Positions 9,472-19,384 of a DNA stretch of 64,000 bases are shown here, piece by piece. Within the stretch, counting starts at the first letter, position 1; the number at the start of each line of letters is the position of its first letter. The stretch lies in NCBI GenBank assembly GCA_951394045.1, contig OX595993.1, positions 558,001 to 622,000 of the forward strand, in the 5' to 3' direction. The stretch is from Nitzschia sp. DOCU1. Its lineage: Eukaryota; Bacillariophyta; Bacillariophyceae; Bacillariales; Bacillariaceae. The notes under the pieces were generated by a model. It had not been told where the DNA came from. It worked only from the letters and a program-made list of their open reading frames with translations, and made no database searches. Position numbers and translations under genes: made by a program.

Positions 9472-12400
9472 TGGCAATTTTCTAGTACCTGTGGCCGAAA
9501 AAAAAAGGGGAGGGAAAAAAAGGAAGTTTAAGAAGGGGAAGCACATGCCCAACGGCAAGCGCCCGTTGTAGAGCACCCGAGGTGCGCATTTGTAAATAAT
9601 TATTTCGTCGGCACCGTAATAATTATTTCGTCGACGTCGGCACTCTTCTCGCAAATGCATTTCAAATGTTGACACGAAACAACAAGCCAAACCCATTGAC
9701 TACAAATCAACCTCAAGTCTCATCGACTATAAATTAACTACAGTGGGTCGGACTGCTACAATAGAGAAGGGAGGATGACTCCGTATGGCTGGTAGCCACA
9801 GAAAACAAGTTATCCAAGCGAACGAATCAACAATCATCATGACTCATTTGTATTGTCATCGAGCTCTGGCTCCCATGGAATGTTGTCCATCCTCTTTGAC
9901 TGGTCGACTGGAAATCCTCTCTTCCTTTGATGCTCTGGTGTTATGCATTCGAAGAACTTCCCTGGTTGCTTTTGCTTCGGCTTCGGATGGTAATCTGTCC
10001 AGTGGCAGTCCAACTTGCAATAGCCACACTCTCTGCATCGCTTTGGTAATCGTCTCTTTTTCACTCGAGGCTCAAGGAATGCATTGGCCTGGACATACTG
10101 AGCCGGTTCCACTGGCGTCTGGCCAGCAAAAGCCGCAACAACAATCCGCCTTGCTTCGGGTGCAGTGCAGGTTGTTACATTTTGGCAGGTGGCAATACCG
10201 TCATTGTTGCTTTCCTCTTCCCCATCATGGAAGACAGTAAATTGTACATCCTCCTCCTCTCCTTCTTCTATTCGGGGAAGATCCATCATCACTGGGAATG
10301 GATTATTCATTTCAACTGATGCTCGCTTCCGCCTCCTCTCCGCTGCATTTGAATCCACCAAGATTTTCGGTGCCTCCTTCTCAAACGACACATCACTGCA
10401 ACGATCCTGTCCACGCAACTCTCGTCGAAGGTTCTTGTTTTGGTTCAATACTGGCAGCAAAGTTGCTGCAACATTTCCAGCCTTCTTCATTTCTTGGTAA
10501 AAGTCCATCAACAAAAAGGCAGTCTTGTAGGTCATGTCAGAGGCTGGTCTCCTTTCATCTTCCTCGTCCTTCACCCAGGCATTCCAGAAGCAACTAAACT
10601 TTCCCCACCGGATGGAAGTGAAGTTGTCGGCCTCGTCAGTCAATCCATCAGTTGCCGATGTGGAGCCCCCCTGGAACCGAGTGTAGTGCTTTCGAAAAAA
10701 CTCCTTTTCGCAATCTGTGATGACTTTTCTGACGCCTCGCTTTCGCCCCAATTTTTCAGCAACCCATGCGGCCGACGCAGTCAACTCTTGCATTCTTTCA
10801 CTTGACTCCTCGTTGCTGGCACTATTGACAAGTGCATCCCAGGACCCATCTTTAAAGGAATCCTCAATGCGACCAACAGCTTGGTCCAAGTCTTCTGTGC
10901 TCACGTCGTACTCCCCAGCAATCAACCCAAAATCTTCTCCAGTCGAAGCAAAATACTTGGTGCATTCGAATTTAGGATGGGGAGGCTCAACAAGCTCCTC
11001 CCAATCGCACCCAACTTCAACCTCTTCTTCAATTTCCCATCCGTCATAGAAATGGGCATACCTTGATGGCAGCCCAAGAAGACGGATGTCGACATCATGA
11101 TTCCACCTGTGAACAAATTCATAGAGTAATGCGACAACAAAGCGAGGCGAAATATTAAATCCACGTAATAGTTGTCGTATTTTTTGGTGAAAGCCTTCTA
11201 GCGCACTGGTTCCACGGAGGCATTTGAAAAGTGGTACACCAAGTGAGTCGGTTCCAATCTGTACGTAATAAGAAAGACCAGGAATATCGCTGAGGCAGCC
11301 CTTCCTTATGTGCCGCAGAGTAGACTTGTATAGATTCCACGCCTTTCGTCCAAACAACGGCTTGCCTGTCTTATTATCTTTCACATTTGCAAACAAGTTC
11401 ACCACAGCGTTGAACTGTTTCTCAAGCTCCACTGGGCCTGGGACTGTTCTCCGAACGCGTTTCCTGAAATAATGCCATGGCAAACTGTTGATTTCATCAT
11501 CAGTCATGTTGCCCTTTTCCTTTAGAGCTGCTTTAAGGAACGTTACATCCAAGTAGCTTGCCACAAAGAACGCATCTGACAACCTCGCCATAAACGAACC
11601 AAATGCACCATGCTTCTTGGACAACACCCGAGCAAATCGAATAAAGATATGCTCAATGTCCTGCTTGGTGTGGCCACCCTTGAAGTAAAAGTCGGTGGTG
11701 TATGGATCCAGGTGGTCCTCGCAAAAGCCGTGGTCGTCAAGGCGGGAGTGAGGTTCATCGTCCAAAGTATCATTTCCGCCATCGTCGTCGTCATCCTCTG
11801 CCATGGGTAGGTCGTTTGGAGGGCTTGCCTCTGCTGTCATTTCTAGTAGTAGAGGCTCACTGTTGACGTCAGTCTCTCCTCCCGTAGCTAGCACCGGGTC
11901 TGTAGCAACTTCTTTGCTCTTGGTAGAAAGAATTGGTTCAAAAACGCCGCCTTCTGGTTGCACTCGTGTGTGATTCAATAGCCATTTTACTTCAAGGGAT
12001 TCATGGGGTGGAAGCGCAGCCTTGAGTTCCTCAAGAGTCTTTCCTTGCATCTGTGTTGCCTTTGCAGCGGGACGCCGTATACATGTTATTTGAAAGTTGG
12101 CGCACTTGTTACTCTTTTGGTTGGAAAATAGATGGCTATCAGCAAGGCCAACGTAAGCCGCCTCTGCAACAACACACGATTTATTTGGTGTGTATAGAAG
12201 TACCTTGTCCCCTTCCTTGAGGCCGCTTGCTCTTGGAGCCGTCGTCTCTGTAGGATCCACATAAGGCATCGCCGTCATCTTCAGATAGCAGAGCATCTGC
12301 GAGTAAGAATCTAGTGCCGCATACTCAATATGCTTGTCCGACAATGGTCCTGACCAATTTGAAATCCGGATGCTCTGATCCTTTTCAAGCTCAATGCCAC

Positions 12401-14666
12401 CAAAAAGAGCACTAAAAATCTTGCCAAGACTACCTGTCGCCGTTGGAAGAACGCCTCGATCCTTGGCCATGTGCTGCAGATTGACTTCACCTTGCAGAGT
12501 GATGCCAATCTCCGCCAGTTTTGTCCGGTCTGCCGAGATTGAACATGCAACTTTCTTGATGTGGGGCGATTCAAGAAGCGTCACAAGACCTCTAGGGAAT
12601 GGTCGCTGAAAAATGTATGTATCCAGTCCTTGTGTCGTGATTTGGATGGTGTCCGGGCCTTTCTTTGTCCTTGCCATTGCTACAGTCCATTCACTATCAA
12701 GTGAAACAACAGCCCATTCATTGCGCTGACACGACGCAATTATATCATTCGCAGTAGCATCTGCAACTTCATTTGATGAAAACGTTGTCGGGCTTTGGTT
12801 CAGAGTTAAATACTGCACTGTCCTTGTTGTTGAATATTGGGCACTCGTTGTTGAATATTGTGTACTCGTCCCTGGATCTGGATCAAAAGCGTGCACGAAC
12901 GAATCGAAGATGGGGGTCTTCTCCTGATTGCTGCTGCCTTCGTAGAATGCCCGCTCCTGGCAGCAGCGATCAGTCGTAAAGATGATGGGGCCTTTAAATC
13001 CATGGAGCTTGTACCGACGGTTCAAGCCTCGCAGTGACCCTTCGACTTCATTGAGAGTAGTGCCATTAACGAGCCTGAATAGCAAAATATGGCCGTACTC
13101 ATTCATTACAGAGTACATGCCAACAAAACCCCGCTCATTGTCGATCAGTACGACCTTGCCAATTTTGATAAAGTGGTCGCCACTCAGAAAGTTACCGCCA
13201 TTCATTGTCATTTTGTGACGGTAGTAGGGCACGTGAGATTCTATCTCTTCGAGTGTGACTCTAAGTAGATAGTTGAGCGATGGTAGACTATACTCTGATC
13301 GCGGGTCATCAAAAGGGAAAAATAACCGCTTCTCAATGATACGCTTCTTAGCTTTCATGAGTTCGCAATATGATCGCCACTTCTTGGCGTCCATTGCGTG
13401 CGCTTGCTTGTATTGTTCACATAGGGCATTGCGAAAGCCAAGAGCACTCATTCCATGTGCTAACTGTGACCGCATCTGTTCAATCAAGGTCCATCGAATC
13501 GCCCCTCTTGTTGTAGTTCGGCAGCCATGTTGCCTCCAAATAGCTTGAACATATGGTGGGGCTTGGGAAACGACGCCTGCATCATAACTATAGAACATAG
13601 AATTTTCTTCACTTGCCTTCTCTCGTTGGATTTTACAGATGTACCTTCGGCCAATAAGCGCAGTTATACCATGCTCATCAAACACTCGTCGCACATATCC
13701 ACCCCAGCCGTTGTGGAGTACACATGACGTGTTGCCAGGATGGAATGGACAACAGGGCCTCTTATCCGGGTAGAATTCAGGCCATCGACATTCAGGAGCC
13801 CAGAACATAATGGGGCGGCATGCAAAATCACTGGCTGATAGAAGGGTACCAGGATCACGGTTGAGTGGTGCATTGTAGAAAAAGTAGTAGGGATCAGCAA
13901 CTGGGTCAGTCGTTAGCCCTCCGATTTCAGCAGGCCATCTCCCAACAAACTGATGGGCACCATTCTCCTCAAACCTTACTCTATCTTTCAGAAAGATTTG
14001 GAGCTCACTGTAGATCTTCAACGATGTTGGCCGAAATGTTCCCTCCAACAATCCTTGTTGGCTTGTTGCTGCTGGAAGGATGGATTCTTCTCTGATGTTT
14101 TCGTCCTCTTGTGTAGCTTTCTCTCTTGCCGCTTTGTTGGCATTGCGAGTGATGACAGCTTTCTTTGCTCGCTGTACAAATTTAGGATTCTTCTCCGTTG
14201 AAGCCTTCGCCTTCTTACACTGGCCTTTTTGAGCATTCATTAGTAGCTCCAAAGTGTGCTTCTCCCGTATTTGTTTCTCGCGAAGGGCCACTCGTTGACG
14301 GCGAGCAATTTTTTCTTTCTCCAGATTTTCCGGTGCGTATGGATTATGGACCCGCCTCATTTTGTGCAAAGAGACGACTGAATGCGTTGAATCAATTCCA
14401 ATTCGTTGAATTTATGTTGCGAAATGGGGGGCCCAGTTTCGTCATTGGAGGTGGGCATGATGATGATGCATCATTTTTGTGTTACTTCAGACGCAGTCGT
14501 CGGACGGTTTGGCGTGGAGGATGGCTTTCGCTCTGGTTTGATAGGCCCTTGCGATAACCACGATAACCATTTAGCTTAGTTTTGGTGAGAGTGAGCGACG
14601 TTTTTAATAGGTTATGTTGTCTATTTTGGCTTGCGATAACCGGCCACAGCGTTGAGAAGATTGCCG
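9472..14666. mobile_element. autonomous DNA transposon, DDE/exonuclease type
   Basis: A 5.2-kb element bounded by imperfect inverted repeats. The left end 9472-9497 shares GGCAAT, TTCT and CTGTGGCCG with the reverse complement of the right end 14641-14666 (about 19 of 26 positions). GTTTTC occurs immediately outside both ends, consistent with a 5-6 bp target-site duplication. The subterminal motif AGGTTATGTTGTCT at 14609-14622 is shared with the two small elements to the left, suggesting that the encoded transposase mobilises all three. It carries one large gene on the minus strand. The superfamily is not settled from sequence alone. Confidence 0.7.
9837..14360 (-). CDS. transposase-like protein, DDE core with embedded 3'-5' exonuclease
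   Basis: 1507 aa in one intronless frame. ATG at 14360 is chosen over a TTG three codons upstream. In order: a basic coiled N-terminus (1-95); a Cys/His-containing region (~155-340; CRPIMFWAPEC, CCPFHPGNTSC) resembling DUF6729; then an RNase H-like core with probable catalytic Asp in SGDHFIKIGK (~395) and FTTDRCC (~464). Inserted next is a DEDD 3'-5' exonuclease domain (~532-697) with SLDSEW, ISADRTKL and YAALDSY, all active-site acidic residues present. The core resumes and the probable third acidic residue is in GTSALEGFH (~1055). The C-terminus is basic with a CRECGYCKLDC zinc cluster. It lies inside a TIR-bounded element. Alternative: a host exonuclease gene, unlikely given the DDE motifs and the flanking TIRs. 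Confidence 0.75.
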   Translation of the reverse strand: MRRVHNPYAPENLEKEKIARRQRVALREKQIREKHTLELLMNAQKGQCKKAKASTEKNPKFVQRAKKAVITRNANKAAREKATQEDENIREESILPAATSQQGLLEGTFRPTSLKIYSELQIFLKDRVRFEENGAHQFVGRWPAEIGGLTTDPVADPYYFFYNAPLNRDPGTLLSASDFACRPIMFWAPECRWPEFYPDKRPCCPFHPGNTSCVLHNGWGGYVRRVFDEHGITALIGRRYICKIQREKASEENSMFYSYDAGVVSQAPPYVQAIWRQHGCRTTTRGAIRWTLIEQMRSQLAHGMSALGFRNALCEQYKQAHAMDAKKWRSYCELMKAKKRIIEKRLFFPFDDPRSEYSLPSLNYLLRVTLEEIESHVPYYRHKMTMNGGNFLSGDHFIKIGKVVLIDNERGFVGMYSVMNEYGHILLFRLVNGTTLNEVEGSLRGLNRRYKLHGFKGPIIFTTDRCCQERAFYEGSSNQEKTPIFDSFVHAFDPDPGTSTQYSTTSAQYSTTRTVQYLTLNQSPTTFSSNEVADATANDIIASCQRNEWAVVSLDSEWTVAMARTKKGPDTIQITTQGLDTYIFQRPFPRGLVTLLESPHIKKVACSISADRTKLAEIGITLQGEVNLQHMAKDRGVLPTATGSLGKIFSALFGGIELEKDQSIRISNWSGPLSDKHIEYAALDSYSQMLCYLKMTAMPYVDPTETTAPRASGLKEGDKVLLYTPNKSCVVAEAAYVGLADSHLFSNQKSNKCANFQITCIRRPAAKATQMQGKTLEELKAALPPHESLEVKWLLNHTRVQPEGGVFEPILSTKSKEVATDPVLATGGETDVNSEPLLLEMTAEASPPNDLPMAEDDDDDGGNDTLDDEPHSRLDDHGFCEDHLDPYTTDFYFKGGHTKQDIEHIFIRFARVLSKKHGAFGSFMARLSDAFFVASYLDVTFLKAALKEKGNMTDDEINSLPWHYFRKRVRRTVPGPVELEKQFNAVVNLFANVKDNKTGKPLFGRKAWNLYKSTLRHIRKGCLSDIPGLSYYVQIGTDSLGVPLFKCLRGTSALEGFHQKIRQLLRGFNISPRFVVALLYEFVHRWNHDVDIRLLGLPSRYAHFYDGWEIEEEVEVGCDWEELVEPPHPKFECTKYFASTGEDFGLIAGEYDVSTEDLDQAVGRIEDSFKDGSWDALVNSASNEESSERMQELTASAAWVAEKLGRKRGVRKVITDCEKEFFRKHYTRFQGGSTSATDGLTDEADNFTSIRWGKFSCFWNAWVKDEEDERRPASDMTYKTAFLLMDFYQEMKKAGNVAATLLPVLNQNKNLRRELRGQDRCSDVSFEKEAPKILVDSNAAERRRKRASVEMNNPFPVMMDLPRIEEGEEEDVQFTVFHDGEEESNNDGIATCQNVTTCTAPEARRIVVAAFAGQTPVEPAQYVQANAFLEPRVKKRRLPKRCRECGYCKLDCHWTDYHPKPKQKQPGKFFECITPEHQRKRGFPVDQSKRMDNIPWEPELDDNTNES

Positions 14667-15116
14667 GTTTTCTGGTGAAAACCGGAAGTCTTGTGTCGGT
14701 GGCAAGGGACTCAATTTTCAGATATATGCCTTTCATATGGTTATTTATTGAGTTTAACGTCTGGATGTTTCCAACGTATGTGTGTGACGGAACTTTGGGG
14801 TTTGGCGATCAATGTATCCCCACTTTGTTTCGCTCTCCCCCCAATCTGGTCTCGACATATCAATCGTGTCACAGATGACATATCTATTTAGGAAGTTGCA
14901 TGTGCAAGAGATAGCCGCCCAGCGCAAAAACGGTCACCACGCAACAGAAAGCCTCATTTTTTCCTCCCAACCTTGGCATTTTAGCGATCGCGGTCGTGCA
15001 TTTTTCCATTGTGGCGGACCTTTCTCCCATCATTCCTCGTCGCTCGTTGAGGCATTCATTGTTGTTTTTTGAAGCACAACTTCTCGATACGTACGTCCTC
15101 GAAGTCTAACATTAAC
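14667..15116. other. intergenic, transposon right flank
   Basis: Begins with a perfect hairpin, CCGGTTTTC and its reverse complement GAAAACCGG separated by 4 nt (~14664-14686), directly at the right end of the large transposon. The rest is the 5' flank of the following plus-strand gene. No further gene is seen. Confidence 0.5.
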
Positions 15117-16872
15117 ATGACGGAACAAATAGATTCTTTGCGTCGCGTCCATTGGGGTGACGGGTGGAAAGAAGACGAACACAAGCCTCGTACATCGCTG
15201 GAGGAAACTTCTTTTATTGGAAAGAAGGAAAAGAAAGGTTCCGGAAAATGGGTCCTTATGTTCGGTGTCCTGGCAGTCGCTGCCATGAGCCTGATGGTCA
15301 TCAAGGGCGGCTCCTCCTCCAACAACAACCACACCACAAAAGTTGTCTCTGCGGAAGTACCATCTGTCCAAAGAGGACCTGCACAAAAAGAACAGCGTGA
15401 ACTCCAACGAAGTCCAATCGCAGTATCTGCGTCTCCAACAATTTCCCCACAGCCGAGCGTTTCCCCGGCCCCTTCCAAGGCCCCCAGGTACGTAGTAAGA
15501 ACAGGCGGCCGCTCCTACTACACCATTCTTGTCGCATGAACGCTCTCTTGATCAATTAAAATTCCGATTCCTTTTATTTCTCACTGATATCAATCGATCT
15601 ATTGTGTATTCCCTAAAGTCCTCAACCAAGTGTCCCTCCGACCAAGAACCCAACCGATACGCCATCGGTGCCGCCGACCCCTGCACCCTCGGTTCCTCCC
15701 ACGCTTGGCCCCACTATGGTACCGTCTGTTCCACCGACATTTTCACCTTCGGTTATTCCTTCCGACGCTCCCTCGGAATCGCCCTCAGATAAACCATCGA
15801 CTCAACCTACTCCTGCTCCTGTAAGTAGATACACAGAAAGAAAAAACAAGTGTTTTGCAAATCTGGAAGTCAAGTATCCTGGATGAAGGCTCACCGCTTT
15901 TTCTTTGTCATTTCCTTGGTTCAGGTGACTGCGCCCCATGCTACCACAGAATGTAATGGCGAAGTTAAAGTTATTTCGGACGATGCAAATGTACCTCTTT
16001 GTGAAGATGCCGTTAGCTATGGTATTGGTGGAAATGGCACTGTAGACATTACGATCAAACAATGTTTCGAAACGAGCGATGGTACCGTCAGCTTTATTCA
16101 ACCAGCCTATAGGCACAATGGTAGTGGCCGATGCCTCGCCAGTGACAGGGAGGACAATGTTGCGTTTGGTGCAACCAGTAGCTACACGCTGCAATGCAAT
16201 TCTCGCTCGAATTATGCAACTTTGAACGTTTTTGTTGCTTCTGATGATTTTAAGCAGTCCCAGACTGACAATTCTTATGGTTGTGCTGATTGGCCGGATA
16301 ATGGAAACGGTGTTGTCCATTATAGTCTTCTTGTGCCTTGCTCTATCACGTGCATGCCCACTGACATGCCTTCGGCGGCTCCATCGGGGACACCAAGTGC
16401 TGGTCCCACGGCGGGGCCCAGTTCTGATCCCACGGTCAAACCCACGCCAGCCCCGACTCCCGCGCCAACCATGGACTGTGACCCCAGGGTTTCATGTGGC
16501 TTCGATGGTGCTGTACTTTTCTGTGTCCCCAATGACGAATTGTCCACAGAGTTTACAGTCTGTCTACCCGAAGCAGATCTTCAGGGGGCCTTGGCGGGGG
16601 GCTTGGGATATTGCGGAGCCTGCACTAACAGTACCGAGATTAGTAACAGTACTGGCGCGGAAGTATTGGATCCCTCCTTCACCGAACTTCCCGAGGAAAC
16701 AACACCCGAAGCGATTGAGCCTGCGCCACCTACTGGTAAGAAAGGCGGCAAGGATCCCTCCTTCAATGAAGCAACCGAACCTGAGCCTGCTGATGGTAAA
16801 GGCAGCAAGAAAAATCCAACTCGCCGTCGTTTGGCGCAGGGCAAGAACATCAGGAAACGAAGGCAGAACTAA
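15117..16872 (+). CDS. type II membrane protein with Pro/Ser/Thr-rich stalk
   Basis: Three exons, 15117-15487, 15619-15820 and 15925-16872, with GT-AG introns; the frame is preserved across all joins, giving 506 aa. A cytosolic N-terminus (~40 aa) is followed by one membrane segment (KWVLMFGVLAVAAMSLMVI, ~44-62). Then comes a long stalk of P/S/T repeats (SVPPT, PSDAPSESPSDKPS) spanning the first intron, a cysteine-containing globular domain (~195-325), a second PT/PS stalk, a short Cys-rich block (CDPRVSCGFDG...CGACTN) and a basic tail. Such PS-x-PS linkers are common in diatom surface and frustule-associated proteins. The globular domain is not recognised. A cell-surface or silica-wall role is inference. 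Confidence 0.75.
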
Positions 16873-17510
16873 GGATTGCACCTATCATCATACCATCATA
16901 CCAAGCATGCACCTTCAACATGCCGAATGTGTGTCCTCCATATATACATGCCAACCAGCTTACTAGGATTGCGCGCCTGTAGAAGCGCAGTCCATTGTCT
17001 CCGTTTACTCTTCCAGCAGTGGTGATGCTGATTCCTTCTTCATTCAAGTCACTCGTGATAACAAAAACCATTGCCATTGAAAAGCAAAACTGTACTTCTC
17101 GTCATTTCGCTTTCGCCTCTACCAGCTAGCTAGCTAGCTTCATCGCACCGTTTGGGGGGCTCTCGCTCCTTTCGCAATAGCAGTCTAGCAACACGTTTTA
17201 CCCCTCTGCCCGACTTTTGAGTCACGAGTTGTGTGAGTCCAATCACGCACGTCCATCGCCACTCACGTTCGACCATGATGATGATGCGATGAACGGAATG
17301 CGCCGTTTCCTCTCCCCATCCGCTATCCTCCTAGTCTCGCAGAGAATCCTCAAGGTAGCCTCTATGCGTGAGGAACCTCTAGTAGTTGGCGGGTAGAACG
17401 TGAACGAATTTTGGCATTGACAATATCTGCAGCAGCAGCAAAGGTCGTTCGTTCCTTTCACTACCATTTAAACTATTATCAATGCCTTTCTCTCTCTCCC
17501 TTATAATCGA
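16873..17510. other. intergenic between convergent genes
   Basis: About 640 bp without a supported gene. It contains a GCTA microsatellite-like run near 17127-17140. It holds the 3' flanks of the type II membrane protein gene and the IFRD gene. Confidence 0.5.
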
Positions 17511-18950
17511 CTATAAATCTTCTCCATCGGCCGTCAAGAAATGATTCTTGATGTTCGTGCGTTTGTCGCGTTTCTTGGTCCGATCCATGTCCTTGAGTTT
17601 GGCGGCCTCACTCGTTTTGGACATGTACAAGCGTTTTTCCAATTGCGATAGACCCGCGGCGTTATTCAAAGCTTGTCCATTGGCACCAAAAATCGCTTGT
17701 AAGGTTGCATTGGTCAATAATTGCATTTGAAATCCACCTTGCAAACATCGCCGAACAAACTGAAGCGCCAAAATTTCTTTCCACGAATTCAATTCCAACG
17801 AACCACCCCGAAATTGGATGACTTCATTAGGGGGTTCATTCTCTTGAAGGGTGGCCAAATATTCCCGAAAGTTGGCTCGTAATTCTTTCTTGGCTTTTTT
17901 ACTCATGGAGTGTCCCGATTGATTGGACAATTGATCCATGACTGCAGTAATTTCCGAAATGCAATCTTCCCATTCCGAGCCTTCCCACGAACCTTGTTGA
18001 TATTGTTTTTGCGTTGTATTCAAGGGTTCTTCTTGTGCTTCACTTTCCATAATACCCAAGGCCAAACGACAGGTATGAATCCACGCGACACATTCTCCTG
18101 CCGCCGTACGAAGGCTGGCATCTTGGGTTTGTTCCAAACTTTCGAGCAATAAAGGCAATAACAATAGTCCACGACCCGTCATACTATCGTCTTTTCCGGC
18201 CAGATACAATTCATGAATGGTAGTCGCCAAGACGGTCCACACTTCCAAAGCCGCCGCTCTCAAGGTGGACGGTACCGCATCTCCACGATATTCGGTTTGT
18301 GCCAAGGATTCACACAAATCCAAAAGTTCCTCGGTCACAGCATCATCGTCCACGCCCACGAAAACGGCCATGCCCAAGGCTCGTAAGGCCGCGACACGTA
18401 CTAGTGTGGCTCGATGGGCCGATACGACAAGTCGCGGCAAATGTCCTTGAATTTGTGAATGGTACGAATCATCATCGGTCCCCATGACGAGAGCACCGGC
18501 CTCGAGGACCCGACAGGCCGCATATTGTTCACTGGGCGTTCCTGCTCGCAAACCTTGACGACAACATTGTAACAAATCTTCTTGTTTATCTAAAAGAGCA
18601 GGATCGCCGACAGACGCATATTGCGTCAAGGCCTTGAACCACAATTTGAGCCATTGTTCTCGTTTAGCGGCTCGTTTTTCGGTGGGATACTCGTCGACAC
18701 TAGACAAAGCTTCCACTAGTTTGCCATGTCGGACTTCGGCCGCTTGCAAGTTTTGCTCTGCAGTAGTAGTATTGCCAATATGATCATCCTCCAAGCCCCA
18801 TGAGGGATCATCTTCTAGATTGTCCGACGCAGCATTTGAGTTCAGAGTGGCAATCGTATGAGATTCCGACAAATAATCCACATCGGCACTCGCTGTATCA
18901 TCGCCTCCTCCTTTACGGCGGGCGCCACCACCTTTGGCTTTCTTGGGCAT
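17511..18950 (-). CDS. interferon-related developmental regulator (IFRD) family protein
   Basis: 479 aa, single exon, clear ATG. The N-terminus is a basic MPKKAKGGGARRKGG stretch followed by an acidic region. Residues ~75-330 form the alpha-helical IFRD domain with ARM/HEAT-like repeats (RKALTQYA-type helices, LRVAALRALGMAVFVG, LEVWTVLATTI, CVAWIH). The C-terminal block WKEILALQFVRRCLQGGFQ ... LEKRLYMSK ... AKLKDMDRTKKRDKR matches the conserved IFRD C-terminal segment. Animal and plant members act as transcriptional coregulators or ribosome-associated factors. Length is close to family norms. It is divergently arranged with the MPP-beta gene, and their start codons are about 430 bp apart. Confidence 0.88.
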   Translation of the reverse strand: MPKKAKGGGARRKGGGDDTASADVDYLSESHTIATLNSNAASDNLEDDPSWGLEDDHIGNTTTAEQNLQAAEVRHGKLVEALSSVDEYPTEKRAAKREQWLKLWFKALTQYASVGDPALLDKQEDLLQCCRQGLRAGTPSEQYAACRVLEAGALVMGTDDDSYHSQIQGHLPRLVVSAHRATLVRVAALRALGMAVFVGVDDDAVTEELLDLCESLAQTEYRGDAVPSTLRAAALEVWTVLATTIHELYLAGKDDSMTGRGLLLLPLLLESLEQTQDASLRTAAGECVAWIHTCRLALGIMESEAQEEPLNTTQKQYQQGSWEGSEWEDCISEITAVMDQLSNQSGHSMSKKAKKELRANFREYLATLQENEPPNEVIQFRGGSLELNSWKEILALQFVRRCLQGGFQMQLLTNATLQAIFGANGQALNNAAGLSQLEKRLYMSKTSEAAKLKDMDRTKKRDKRTNIKNHFLTADGEDL

Positions 18951-19384
18951 TTTGACAGAGAGGAGCTTCTACTAAGCTAGTAGATTATAGAGAGAAACAA
19001 GTCAAGATGTTGTGCTAAGAGAAGAGACATCAAGAATGGTGACATGTTCCGATGGAGATTGGATCGATTGGTGATGACGCCCTGTTTCTTGCTGCCACCT
19101 TTTGTGTCGTACGAGTCCATTTTTGGATCTTTGCTTGAAGAGAGGTGCGGCGAAGACGCTTCCACGTGGAGTCAAACAATCCAATCACGAGTTGGAACGA
19201 CTCACTCACGCGACGCGCACAAACGAAGCGACGTCATCATCTGTCTGTCCATCCGCCCAGCACGGCTTCGCTCTTTCTTCGCCGCCGCACCCGCGCGTCG
19301 GCACCTACGCGAGAAAGCAACAACAACAACACAACGGCATCCGATCATTTCACTTGTTGTTATTGTTGGAATCAATCATCCATC
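18951..19384. promoter_or_regulatory. divergent promoter region IFRD / MPP-beta
   Basis: A 434-bp interval between two oppositely transcribed genes. It must contain both 5' UTRs and core promoters. I see no defined element I can name. Confidence 0.45.
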
